Below, piece by piece: positions 40,323-48,716 of a stretch of 64,000 nt of DNA. Numbering within the stretch: position 1 is the first letter of the stretch; each line of letters opens with the position of its first letter. This DNA is from Cetobacterium sp. 8H (GTDB lineage Bacteria > Fusobacteriota > Fusobacteriia > Fusobacteriales > Fusobacteriaceae), in assembly GCF_014250675.1 (NCBI RefSeq), contig NZ_JACHTG010000004.1, positions 1,241,501-1,305,500 of the forward strand, read 5' to 3'. The notes beneath the pieces are model-generated. The model saw only the letters and a list, made by a program, of their open reading frames with translations, made no database searches and was not told where the DNA came from. The position numbers and the translations under genes are program-made.

Positions 40323-40357
40323 AAAAGTTGTGGATTTTTATTCCCACAACTTTTTTT
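40323..40357 (+). terminator. Terminator after secreted-protein gene
   Basis: An 11-bp stem (AAAAGTTGTGG with CCACAACTTTT) with a 10-base loop runs into T residues. Its right half recurs after the LsrF-like gene. Confidence 0.88.
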
Positions 40358-40375
40358 GTTTAGGCTTATAGAATA
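40344..40375 (+). repeat. Direct repeat copy A (terminator half plus flank)
   Basis: This 32-base stretch matches 42712-42743 at 27 positions, including the first 17 without change. The copies bound the 2HCT-LsrF gene pair. Confidence 0.7.
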
Positions 40376-40408
40376 CAGTTTTTTATAGTAAAACTTTAAT
40401 AATTATAT

Positions 40409-40437
40409 TTGACTTTATAAAAAAAATAAGTTATATA
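40409..40437 (+). promoter_or_regulatory. Promoter of the 2HCT-LsrF pair
   Basis: TTGACT (40409-40414), a 17-bp spacer and TATATA (40432-40437) lie upstream of the transporter. The palindrome ATATAGCTATAT (40433-40444) covers the -10 and start region and may be an operator. Confidence 0.65.
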
Positions 40438-40471
40438 GCTATATTACTGAAAGTATGAAGGGGGAATAGCT

Positions 40472-41782
40472 ATGAGCAATCAAGATGCAGTTTTATTACA
40501 AAATGAAAACGATATTAAAAAAATTACTTTTTTAGAACTAGATTTAAAGTATTTTGTTCCTATTTTTATAATTGTTTTAGTGGCAGCTTATACAGGAAGC
40601 TTACCTAAAGGTATGATAGGAGCATTTGGTTTAATGATGGTGTTTGGGGCTCTGTTAGATTATATTGGAAATAAGATGCCAATAGTTAAAGATTATCTTG
40701 GCGGAGGACCAATAGTTACTATTTTTGCGTCTGCTGCTTTAGTTTATTATAATGTTTTTCCAAAAGCTGTATTTTCAACAGTAGAAAACTTTATGAAAGG
40801 TGGAGGATTTTTAGATTTTTATATAGCGGCTTTGATTGTAGGAAGTATTCTTGGGATGAATAGAAAACTCTTAATAAAAGCTTCAATAAGATATCTTCCA
40901 GTAATAATAGGTGGAGTTTTCGTAGCAATTGCATTAACAGGAGTAGTTGGCTCTCTTTTGGGGTATGGATTTACAAAATCTATTTTTTATATAGCTATTC
41001 CAATTATGGGTGGTGGAATGGGAGCTGGTGCTGTACCACTATCTCAAATTTTTGGACAAGCTTTAAATCAAAATCCAACAGACCTTCTTTCGGTAATGGT
41101 TCCGGCTGTTGCATTAGGAAATGCAGTGGCAATAGTTGTAGGAGCTTTTTTAAATAAGCTTGGAAAAAAATATACTTCATTGACAGGAGAGGGGAAACTT
41201 TTAAAGAACTTTGATAATAATACAGTAGATGAAGAAAAAGAAAGTAAGCTTTCTGATCTAAAAGAGTTAGGAAGTGGTATGATTATAGCTCTTTCATTCT
41301 TTATTTTTGGAAGTATTTTATCTAAATTTATTCCTATGCATGCCTATGCTTTAATGATAATATCTGTAGCAATAGTTAAAGCTTTAAATTTAATGGATAA
41401 AAAATATGAAAATTATGCAGCTAAGTGGTATCAATTTATAGCTAAAAATTTTACTTCAGCTCTTCTAGTTGGAATAGGAATAGCTTATACAAGTTTAGCT
41501 CAAGTTATTGATGCTTTTACAATAACATATCTGATATTAGTTTTAACAACTGTTATAGGTGCAGTAATAGGAACCGCTATAATGGGACACTTCTTAGGAT
41601 TTTATATGGTTGAGGCATCGATAACAGGTGGTCTATGTATGGCTAATATGGGTGGAACAGGAGACGTTGCAGTTTTATCGGGTGCTGATAGAATGGAGCT
41701 TATGCCTTTTGCTCAAATTTCATCGAGAATAGGTGGAGCTTTTATGCTTATTTTAACATCACTACTTATTAATCTATTATAA
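40472..41782 (+). CDS. 2-hydroxycarboxylate transporter (2HCT/CitS family)
   Basis: A 436-residue sodium-dependent carboxylate transporter with about eleven membrane helices. The two inverted-repeat signature loops of the 2HCT family are visible: PIMGGGMGAGAVPLSQIFG at about 174-192 and MGGTGDVAVLSGADRM near 397-412. Characterised members carry citrate, malate, lactate or other 2-hydroxycarboxylates. Citrate lyase genes, which usually accompany CitS, are absent; the partner is an LsrF-like aldolase 15 bases downstream. The substrate may therefore be unusual. The family assignment is secure. Confidence 0.9.
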   Translation: MSNQDAVLLQNENDIKKITFLELDLKYFVPIFIIVLVAAYTGSLPKGMIGAFGLMMVFGALLDYIGNKMPIVKDYLGGGPIVTIFASAALVYYNVFPKAVFSTVENFMKGGGFLDFYIAALIVGSILGMNRKLLIKASIRYLPVIIGGVFVAIALTGVVGSLLGYGFTKSIFYIAIPIMGGGMGAGAVPLSQIFGQALNQNPTDLLSVMVPAVALGNAVAIVVGAFLNKLGKKYTSLTGEGKLLKNFDNNTVDEEKESKLSDLKELGSGMIIALSFFIFGSILSKFIPMHAYALMIISVAIVKALNLMDKKYENYAAKWYQFIAKNFTSALLVGIGIAYTSLAQVIDAFTITYLILVLTTVIGAVIGTAIMGHFLGFYMVEASITGGLCMANMGGTGDVAVLSGADRMELMPFAQISSRIGGAFMLILTSLLINLL

Positions 41783-41797
41783 GAGGAGAGAAAGAAT

Positions 41798-42682
41798 ATG
41801 GCTGATATAAATGATATGAAGGTAGCAAAAGATTATTTTTTAGATATTCCATTTAAGAACCAAGGGAATTTTCATGTGAAAGGTGCAGAAAATCTGGGAT
41901 GGGGAATGAAAAAAAGACTTTCAAATATTTTTAATCCTGAGAGTGGAAATACTGTAATGTTTGCGTTTGATCATGGATATTTCATGGGATCTGTTTCAGG
42001 ACTTGAAAGATTGGATATTATTGTCCCAAAAGTTGTTGATTATGTGGATGCTTTAATGGCTACAAGGGGTGCTCTTAGAACTTGTGTTTTACCGAGCAAT
42101 AAAAAAGGAACTGTTTTGAGAGTAACATCTGGGTCATCAGTATTAGATGATGATTTGAGTAGAGAGGTTGTAGCTGTAGATATAGATGATTCTATAAGAA
42201 TGGATGCGGATTGTCTGGCTGTTCAAGTTTTTATAGGATCTGAAGGACAAAAAGAAAGTTTGGAAAATTTATCTAACGTAGTAAATAAGGCTTTAAAGTT
42301 TGATATACCTGTTATGGGAGTTGTGGCTGTAGGTAAAGATATGGAAAGAACACCTAAGTATTTTAAGTTAGCAACTAGAATCTTAGCTGAGTTAGGTGCA
42401 AATATAATAAAAACATATTACTGTGAAAATCTGGAAGAGGTTGTGGCTGCATGTCCGGTTCCTATAGTAATAGCAGGTGGTAAAAAATTACCAGAAAATG
42501 AAGCGCTGACACTGGCATATAAGAGTATAAAAGCGGGAGCTAGAGGGGTAGATATGGGACGAAACATATTCCAGAGTTTATATCCGGCAGCTATGGCAAA
42601 GGCGGTATCTCTAATAGTTCATAAGGGATATACTGATGATGAAGCGTACAAGTTTTATTTAGAAGAAATTAAAAAATATTAA
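41798..42682 (+). CDS. LsrF-like class I aldolase/thiolase
   Basis: A 294-residue protein close to E. coli LsrF along its whole length, as far as I can recall that sequence: FAFDHGYFMG near 55-64, the Schiff-base Lys in NIIKTYYCE at about 200-208, CPVPIVIAGGKKLPE and GARGVDMGRNIFQS. LsrF is the thiolase that finishes degradation of phospho-AI-2, producing DHAP and acetyl-CoA. None of the other lsr genes (transporter, LsrK, LsrG, LsrR) is present in the window, and the gene is paired with a 2HCT transporter. The reaction may be the same or on a related phosphorylated keto-compound. Confidence 0.85.
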   Translation: MADINDMKVAKDYFLDIPFKNQGNFHVKGAENLGWGMKKRLSNIFNPESGNTVMFAFDHGYFMGSVSGLERLDIIVPKVVDYVDALMATRGALRTCVLPSNKKGTVLRVTSGSSVLDDDLSREVVAVDIDDSIRMDADCLAVQVFIGSEGQKESLENLSNVVNKALKFDIPVMGVVAVGKDMERTPKYFKLATRILAELGANIIKTYYCENLEEVVAACPVPIVIAGGKKLPENEALTLAYKSIKAGARGVDMGRNIFQSLYPAAMAKAVSLIVHKGYTDDEAYKFYLEEIKKY

Positions 42683-42694
42683 TAGAATTGAGTG

Positions 42695-42725
42695 AAGTTG
42701 TGGGGTAAAATCCACAACTTTTTTT
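42695..42725 (+). terminator. Terminator after the LsrF-like gene
   Basis: A 9-bp stem (AAGTTGTGG with CCACAACTT) with an 8-base loop is followed by five further T residues. Confidence 0.88.
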
Positions 42726-42743
42726 GTTCAAGGTTATAGGGTA
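42712..42743 (+). repeat. Direct repeat copy B (terminator half plus flank)
   Basis: This copy has 27 of 32 bases identical to 40344-40375. A promoter for the next gene (TTGTTC at 42724-42729, 17 bases, TATAAT at 42747-42752) is embedded here. Confidence 0.7.
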
Positions 42744-42781
42744 TGGTATAATATATTAAAAAGAAAAAATGAGGTGAAGAC

Positions 42782-44437
42782 ATGATTAAAAAGAGATTGC
42801 CGATAGGGGTTAGTGACTTTAAAAAGATAATAGAAGAAAATTACTACTATGTAGATAAAACAAATTTTATCAAAGAGATACTCGAAAAAAAATCAGAAGT
42901 AACATTGTTAGCGAGACCTAGACGTTTTGGTAAGACTTTGAATATGACTACACTGAAATATTTTTTAGATATAAAAGAATCTCTTGAAAATAGAAAATTA
43001 TTTTCAGGATTAAATATAGAAAAGTCAGACTATATTGTTGAGCAGGGGAAGTATCCTGTAGTATATTTGACGATGAAGGATCTAGGCGGTAGAAATTTTA
43101 CAGAATTTTATGAAGAATTTAAAAGTAAAGTTAGTGGGATTTTTAATGAATATGAAAATATAAGAGAAAAACTAAATGCAAGAGATTTAAAAGAGTTTGA
43201 TAAAATTTGGTTTAAAGAAGAAAATGGGGACTATTCGAGAGCACTAAATTTTCTTTCAGAGTTAATTTTTAAGTGCTATAAAATTAAACCGGTTCTTCTA
43301 ATAGATGAGTATGATGCCCCTATGATAAAGGCCAATGAAATGGGTTATTATTATGATGTAAAAGAGTTGATAGGAACTTTTTATGGGAGTGCGTTAAAGG
43401 ATGGGGTTGCAGCTTTTTCAGTTATAACAGGGATATTACGTGTTGCAAAGGAATCTATATTTTCAACTTTGAACAATTTGAAAGTTAGTACAATATTAAG
43501 TGAAGATTATTCTCACTTCGGAATGTTAGAGTTAGAAGTAGAAGAAATACTGAAATATTACAATTTAGAAACAACTTTAAATGATACTAAGAAATGGTAT
43601 AATGGATATCTTTTTGGAAAAGAAAAAGTATATAATCCTTGGAGTATTTTAAATCATTGTGATACCGGAAAGTTAGAAGGGTATTGGGTAAATACAAGTG
43701 CTAATACATTGATAAAAATGATGTTAGAAAATGCTGATGAACAGATAACAGATATATTTTATGAGCTGTTAAGAGATGGAAAAGTAAAGACAATTTTAAA
43801 TGAAAATATGATATTTGGACAAAAATATAGTAATGATATCATACTTTATTTAATGTTTTCAGCAGGATATTTAACTATTGATAGTATTGGAAAAAAAGAT
43901 GATGAATATTATTTAAAAATACCTAACTATGAGGTAAAAAAATATTTTAAAAATACTTTTGTTGATATTGTAAAAGGAAATGGAATAAATAGTTTTTCAG
44001 AATTAGAAGATGCTCTTTTAGAAGGTAAAATAAGAGGGGTAAAATCTATAGATGAGTTAATAAATACTATGTTTTTATCGAGTATGAGCTATTTAGATAG
44101 TTCAAAAGAGGAGAAGTTCTATCATAATTTAGTTTTAGGAATGCTAATAGGGCTAGACAATCATTTTTATATCCATTCTAATCGAGAGGTTGGTATAGGA
44201 AGATACGATTTAGCATTAGAACCTAAGGATAAAAAAGGATATGGATATATATTTGAGTTTAAGGTAAGTAAAAAAAATGATGATATGGAAAAAATGGGAG
44301 CTCAGGCTCTGGATCAAATTGAAAGAAAAATATATGAGCATGAAATGAGAAGTCGAGGTATTTCTAAGATTATAAAGATAGGGATGGTATTCTGTGGCAA
44401 AACTTTAAAATTGTATGAAAGTCAATTTTCAACCTAG
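42782..44437 (+). CDS. AAA-ATPase-like protein with PD-(D/E)XK nuclease-type C-terminus
   Basis: A 551-residue protein of the AAA-ATPase-like/DUF1703 family. The N-terminal signature LPIGVSDFKKIIE...YYVDKT is followed by the modified Walker A RPRRFGKT (45-52) and Walker B VLLIDEYDAP near 173-182. The C-terminal part (about 460-550) has the PD-(D/E)XK-like pattern GRYDLALEP then YIFEFKVSK. Such proteins are often multicopy in Bacteroidetes, Fusobacteria and Clostridia. A mobile or defence function has been suggested for the family but is unproven. It has its own promoter and no obvious partner. Confidence 0.85.
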   Translation: MIKKRLPIGVSDFKKIIEENYYYVDKTNFIKEILEKKSEVTLLARPRRFGKTLNMTTLKYFLDIKESLENRKLFSGLNIEKSDYIVEQGKYPVVYLTMKDLGGRNFTEFYEEFKSKVSGIFNEYENIREKLNARDLKEFDKIWFKEENGDYSRALNFLSELIFKCYKIKPVLLIDEYDAPMIKANEMGYYYDVKELIGTFYGSALKDGVAAFSVITGILRVAKESIFSTLNNLKVSTILSEDYSHFGMLELEVEEILKYYNLETTLNDTKKWYNGYLFGKEKVYNPWSILNHCDTGKLEGYWVNTSANTLIKMMLENADEQITDIFYELLRDGKVKTILNENMIFGQKYSNDIILYLMFSAGYLTIDSIGKKDDEYYLKIPNYEVKKYFKNTFVDIVKGNGINSFSELEDALLEGKIRGVKSIDELINTMFLSSMSYLDSSKEEKFYHNLVLGMLIGLDNHFYIHSNREVGIGRYDLALEPKDKKGYGYIFEFKVSKKNDDMEKMGAQALDQIERKIYEHEMRSRGISKIIKIGMVFCGKTLKLYESQFST

Positions 44438-44506
44438 TCGATATTGTATATATTTTTTGAATGATTTATGGTAGAATACATTTAAAAAACAAAGGTGAGG
44501 CGAGCC

Positions 44507-45130
44507 ATGATAGCAAAAGAGTTTGTAACAGATATTTTGACATATGTTTTAACAATAATTGGAATATTAAATCCCTTTGGAAATGTACCACTTTTCATGA
44601 CACTGACAAAGGATCAAAATCCGGAAATAAGAAAGAAAATGTATAACGCAATAGTATTAGCTGGATTTGGGATAGTGACAGGATTTATAGTAGCTGGAGA
44701 TTTTTTTATGAACTATCTATATAAAATAGGGATGAATGAGCTAAGAGTGGCCGGAGGACTTATATTAGTTGTTGTTGCTTTTAGAAATCTATTAGGAATT
44801 GGAGTTTCTAAAGAGAGCTCAGGAAATATAATGTCCGAAAAAGAAGCCATAAGATATGCTATAACACCTTTAACATTTCCTATGCTAGTAGGACCAGGAA
44901 CGATATCAACAGTAATGATTATACACAAAGAAGCTGGATTAATTATTTCGGTAGGAGCAGTAGCAATTACCTTTTTAATAATGAAGTTTTTATTTAATAT
45001 CTCAGATTGGTTAGATAAAGTACTAGGAGAAGTAGTTCTATTTGTACTTTCTAGAGTTATGCAGATATTTATAATGTCAGCGGGAGTAAAATTAATTTCG
45101 ACAGGAATTAAAGGGATATTTATAGGCTAA
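44507..45130 (+). CDS. MarC family inner membrane protein
   Basis: A 207-residue MarC-family protein with six predicted membrane helices. The family motifs NPFGNVPLFMTLT (about 23-35) and ITPLTFPMLVGPGTIS (about 121-136) are clear. The physiological role of MarC proteins is unknown; an early link to multiple antibiotic resistance was not upheld. The start is ATG 44507, five bases after AAGGTGAGG; the GTG at 44495 is part of that site. It appears monocistronic. Confidence 0.88.
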   Translation: MIAKEFVTDILTYVLTIIGILNPFGNVPLFMTLTKDQNPEIRKKMYNAIVLAGFGIVTGFIVAGDFFMNYLYKIGMNELRVAGGLILVVVAFRNLLGIGVSKESSGNIMSEKEAIRYAITPLTFPMLVGPGTISTVMIIHKEAGLIISVGAVAITFLIMKFLFNISDWLDKVLGEVVLFVLSRVMQIFIMSAGVKLISTGIKGIFIG

Positions 45131-45142
45131 AAAATAAAATGA

Positions 45143-45205
45143 GGTGATAATAAGGAAACTTCAGACATAAACATCGTGATATCTTTTAAAAAGGAGAATT
45201 GTTAA
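45143..45205 (+). pseudogene. Probable remnant of MNT-type nucleotidyltransferase (HI0073-like)
   Basis: Between a TGA and a TAA one frame encodes GDNKETSDINIVISFKKENC. This resembles the catalytic segment of minimal nucleotidyltransferases, where the usual sequence is like SDIDLVI; here the second Asp is Asn. Both the N-terminal GS motif and the C-terminal half are missing. The TAA overlaps the ATG of the HEPN partner gene. Deletion of the enzyme with survival of the partner would explain the layout. The segment is short, so chance similarity is possible. Confidence 0.45.
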
Positions 45206-45600
45206 TGAACGAGAATAAATTAAAAGATAAATTAGAAGATTATAAAAAAGCACTTAAAAAATTAAAAATAGCTTTAGAAAAAGATCCACATGTAGATGAA
45301 ATATACTTAGATGGAACAATCCAAAGATTTAAATTCGTATATGAATTGAGTTGGAAATTAATGAAAAATTATTTAGAGTATCAAGGGATTGAAGTTTCTT
45401 CTCCAAGAGAGACATTTAGAGAAGGATTTAAGAGCAATCTAATAGAAGATGCAACTCAATGGATAAATTTAATGCAAAATAGAAATAGAACATCTCACAC
45501 ATATAATGAAGAAACTGCTTGGGATATATATGATAAAATTAAAACTGAGTATATATATTTATTTGAAAGTTTCTTAATATCTATTTCAAATAAAATATGA
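45205..45600 (+). CDS. HI0074-family HEPN protein (nucleotidyltransferase substrate-binding subunit)
   Basis: A 131-residue four-helix HEPN protein of the HI0074/HepT-like group. The FVYELSWKLMKNYLEYQG and SPRETFREGF segments are characteristic, and NRNRTSHTY carries the R-x4-6-H type motif (here with RTSH) associated with RNase activity in HepT toxins. It normally pairs with a small nucleotidyltransferase in an MNT-HEPN toxin-antitoxin or related module; only a remnant of that gene precedes it. The start is ATG 45205, with AAGGAG upstream at 45191-45196. Activity in the absence of a partner is uncertain. Confidence 0.85.
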   Translation: MNENKLKDKLEDYKKALKKLKIALEKDPHVDEIYLDGTIQRFKFVYELSWKLMKNYLEYQGIEVSSPRETFREGFKSNLIEDATQWINLMQNRNRTSHTYNEETAWDIYDKIKTEYIYLFESFLISISNKI

Positions 45601-45603
45601 TAT

Positions 45604-45639
45604 AAAAAGGCTAATTTTCATTTGAAAATTAGCCTTTTT
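45604..45639. terminator. Strong bidirectional terminator
   Basis: A stem of about 17 bp (AAAAAGGCTAATTTTCA with TGAAAATTAGCCTTTTT) lies between the HEPN gene and the convergent MscS gene. Confidence 0.92.
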
Positions 45640-45642
45640 ATT

Positions 45643-46443
45643 TTATTTAATTTTCACATCATAGGATTGATAAGGGAAGTTAATGCCTTCTCTATCAAAA
45701 TTTTTTTTAACCTCTTCTTGAATATCCGCACTCAAATCTCTGAAGTTTTCTTTTAAAGTCCAAACTCTAACAATAAATTCAAGTGCTGATTCAGTTTCTT
45801 TAGAGAATCTAACAAAGACCCCTCTATCTTTTAAAACTGATGGGTGTGAATTTACAACATCTAAAAGAGTATCTTTTACCTTATCAACTGAAGAATTTTT
45901 TTCAGCAAAAAATACAAAATCGGCTCTTCTTTCTGGATTAGCTGTGACTGTAGTAACTACAGAGGTTGAAAGTTTCCCATTAGGAATTATAACCTTTCTG
46001 TTGTCGGCAGTATATAATAGAGTACATAGAAAAGTTATTCTTTGTACGACTCCTTCTGAACCACATGCAGTAATAAAGTCTCCCTTTTTAAAAGGTTTTG
46101 TTAATAATATTTGAATTCCACCAGCTATATCAGAAAAATTACCTTTTAGAGCTAATCCAACTCCAATACCAACAGAGGCAAGTAAAGCTACAAAAGATGA
46201 AAGCTCTAACCCTAAAATTTCTATTGCATTGAAAAAATAGAAAATTATTAAGAATGAAGTTAATGTAGGAATTAGAAAGCTTATTATTAATTCATCTGTT
46301 TTGTTTTTTCTTAAAACTTTTTTTAAGGAGTTAACCAAGAACTCTTTTACCGGACTATAAGTTAGGTATAGTATAACTAGGTAGATTAATTTTTTTAATA
46401 TTACTAAGGAATATTTAGCTATAATTGTTATGATATTTTCCAT
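45643..46443 (-). CDS. MscS-family mechanosensitive ion channel
   Basis: A 266-residue small-conductance mechanosensitive channel that releases solutes on hypo-osmotic shock. There are membrane helices at about 15-35 and 50-75, and the pore-lining TM3 is at about 82-112 (SVGIGVGLALKGNFSDIAGGIQIL region). The conserved beta domain follows (PFKKGDFITACGSEGVV, VIIPNGKLS, PNGK near 153-156) and the C-terminal alpha/beta domain ends the protein. Length matches E. coli MscS (286). It is monocistronic on the minus strand, sharing a terminator with the HEPN gene. Confidence 0.92.
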   Translation of the reverse strand: MENIITIIAKYSLVILKKLIYLVILYLTYSPVKEFLVNSLKKVLRKNKTDELIISFLIPTLTSFLIIFYFFNAIEILGLELSSFVALLASVGIGVGLALKGNFSDIAGGIQILLTKPFKKGDFITACGSEGVVQRITFLCTLLYTADNRKVIIPNGKLSTSVVTTVTANPERRADFVFFAEKNSSVDKVKDTLLDVVNSHPSVLKDRGVFVRFSKETESALEFIVRVWTLKENFRDLSADIQEEVKKNFDREGINFPYQSYDVKIK

Positions 46444-46558
46444 AAGAACTCCCTCTATAAAATTATTTATTAAAACATTATACTACAAATTAATTTTTTT
46501 TGCTTATTTAACTTTTGATGCTACAATATAGCAAAGAAATAGGAACGGGGGAAATAAA

Positions 46559-48598
46559 ATGTGGGCTTTAAAACTTTTAGAAGTATTTAACTCTGCTATA
46601 AAAAACAATAAAAATATAACTATAAAAGAGGTAGCAGAAGAGCTTAATGTATCTCAAAGAAGTATAAGATATGAGATTGAAAAACTAAATGAGAGATTGA
46701 TTGAAAACGATTATCAGGAGATTGAGAGTGAAAAGGGCATTTTAAAATTTGGAAATTTAGATGGTGTGAGAGAGATTCTAGAAACTGATGGACAATATAA
46801 TATATCTTCAGAGGAGAGGGAAAACTATATTATTTTAAAAACACTTTTAGATAGAGAGATCAATCAAAGAGAGATTTCAGAAGAGTTAGATATAAGTAAA
46901 ACAACGGTTAAAGGGCATCTAAAAGAAGTGAAACTTTTTTTAGAGAAATATAGCCTAGTTCTTGATATCCAATATAGAAAAGGTCTTGAATTGAATGGTA
47001 AAGAGGAAAATATTCGGGGAGCACTTTTGAAAATATTAAATGTAATATCTCGTGGGAACTCTGTATATCTCAAAAATAAAGCTAAAGAACTTATTTTAGA
47101 TAGGGTTGAAGAGGTTGGCATAAAAAGATTCATAAACTATTGTCAGAAATTGATGGAGATAATAATCTCAGATGAAGCACATGATATTATTTTGAACTAT
47201 TTAAAGATAAGTTTATATATGAATAAAAGAGGTTTCACGATTGAAAATATAAAAAATGAGAAATTTTTATCTGAAACAAAAGAGTATAAATGTATAAAAA
47301 AAGGTTCTCCAATACTTGAAGAGTGGTATGAGATAGAACTTTCAAAATATGAGTATTTAAAAATAACAGATTATTTTTTAGGTAGTAATACATACAATTT
47401 AAACTATTCATATTATGATAACTGGGTTGAAATTGAAGTTATAGTCAAAGATATGATACAGGAGTTTAACGATGAGATACAGGAAGATATATCACAGGAT
47501 AAAGTTCTTTTAGAGGGGTTATTAAATCATATAAAACCTACAATATATAGAATAAGAAATCATATAGAACTTGAAAATTCAATATATAAAGAGGTTTTAG
47601 AAAGTTATCCACATCTTTTTGAAATAGTTGAAAAAATAATTAAAAAATTGGAAAAATCTATGGGAGTTAAATTTACAGAGGATGAAATATCTTTTTTAGT
47701 GATACACTTTAAGGCTGCTATGGATAGAAATGTTGTAAGAAATAAAAAATATAAGGTTCTCTTGGTATGTGGATCAGGATATGGGACTTCAAAACTTTTA
47801 GCTCAGCAGATAAAACAGTACTATGATGTCGAGATTGTGGATATAATTCCAAAATATATGTTGGAGAAAGTTATAGCTAAAGAAAGTGTAGATTTAGTTT
47901 TAACAACTGTTGATATAGAGAAGGAGTTTGTATCTAAACCAACAATTAAACTAAATGCTATTTTAAATGAAGAGGATAAAAAAAATATAGAGAGTTATGG
48001 AGTTTTAAAAAGTAGTAAAAAGGTATCTATGAAGAGTTTAGTTGAAGTGATAAAGAAAAATTGTAAAGAAGTGGATGAAAAAAGTCTAAAAAAAGAGTTG
48101 AAATCTCTTTTAGAAGGATTTGTGGTAGACGATATTTTTCACAAGAAAAATACAATTTTTGACTACTTGAGCTCAGATAGAATTTTAATAAATGAAAGTG
48201 TAAAGGACTGGAAAGAGGCTGTTCAAAAAGTTGGAAACCTTCTTGTAAGATCAGGTTCAATAGAGGAAAGCTATATTAAAAGTTCTATAAAAACTATTGA
48301 AGAGTTTGGAACTTATATGGTTTTAGGGCCACAGGTAGTTTTTCCACATGCAAGGACAAAAGGGGATGTGAACGAGACTGGATTTGCTATTTTAACCTTA
48401 GAAAAGCCGGTTGACCTTTTAAATGGAGAGAAGGTATCGGTATTTATACTGTTCTCATCTAAAGACAACAAGGAACATCTGGATGCGTTTATGAAATTGG
48501 TGGATCTATCGAATAAAGAGGGGTTTTTAGAGAGCATAAAAAAAATAAAGAAAAGTGACGACTTTATAAAATTATTGAAAAGAGAGTTTCCTAATTAG
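46559..48598 (+). CDS. BglG/ManR-type PTS-controlled transcriptional activator
   Basis: A 679-residue multidomain regulator. It has an HTH at about 20-45 (TIKEVAEELNVSQRSIRYEI), a second HTH near 103-125 (QREISEELDISKTTVKGHL), and two PRD regions, the second with FLVIHFKAAMDR near 379-390. An EIIB-like domain has VCGSGYGTS at about 404-412 (Cys present), and a C-terminal EIIA domain has the active-site His in VVFPHARTKG near residue 596. Phosphorylation by PTS proteins should tune its activity. It precedes a PTS operon starting at 48717, its likely target. A palindromic terminator covers its stop codon. Confidence 0.9.
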   Translation: MWALKLLEVFNSAIKNNKNITIKEVAEELNVSQRSIRYEIEKLNERLIENDYQEIESEKGILKFGNLDGVREILETDGQYNISSEERENYIILKTLLDREINQREISEELDISKTTVKGHLKEVKLFLEKYSLVLDIQYRKGLELNGKEENIRGALLKILNVISRGNSVYLKNKAKELILDRVEEVGIKRFINYCQKLMEIIISDEAHDIILNYLKISLYMNKRGFTIENIKNEKFLSETKEYKCIKKGSPILEEWYEIELSKYEYLKITDYFLGSNTYNLNYSYYDNWVEIEVIVKDMIQEFNDEIQEDISQDKVLLEGLLNHIKPTIYRIRNHIELENSIYKEVLESYPHLFEIVEKIIKKLEKSMGVKFTEDEISFLVIHFKAAMDRNVVRNKKYKVLLVCGSGYGTSKLLAQQIKQYYDVEIVDIIPKYMLEKVIAKESVDLVLTTVDIEKEFVSKPTIKLNAILNEEDKKNIESYGVLKSSKKVSMKSLVEVIKKNCKEVDEKSLKKELKSLLEGFVVDDIFHKKNTIFDYLSSDRILINESVKDWKEAVQKVGNLLVRSGSIEESYIKSSIKTIEEFGTYMVLGPQVVFPHARTKGDVNETGFAILTLEKPVDLLNGEKVSVFILFSSKDNKEHLDAFMKLVDLSNKEGFLESIKKIKKSDDFIKLLKREFPN

Positions 48599-48611
48599 GA
48601 AACTTTTTTTT
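48585..48611 (+). terminator. Terminator overlapping the regulator stop codon
   Basis: A 20-bp perfect palindrome (AGTTTCCTAATTAGGAAACT) includes the TAG stop and runs into eight T residues. Confidence 0.85.
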
Positions 48612-48638
48612 ATGAAAAAAAATGAAAAAACTAGCCTC

Positions 48639-48667
48639 TTTTAAATAAAGATTTGTTTTATTATAAT
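48639..48667 (+). promoter_or_regulatory. Promoter of the PTS operon
   Basis: TTTTAA (48639-48644), a 17-bp spacer and TATAAT (48662-48667) lie 50 bases before the EIIA start. The weak -35 fits an activator-dependent promoter. Confidence 0.6.
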
Positions 48668-48716
48668 TAAAGCATGAAAAAGAAATATTAAAAAATGTCA
48701 AAAAGGTTGGTTATAT

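Noticed and set aside
44461-44646. 61-codon frame before and inside the MarC gene
   Set aside because: It overlaps the MarC start region in another frame, and its ribosome site is poor. The MarC frame has clear family motifs.
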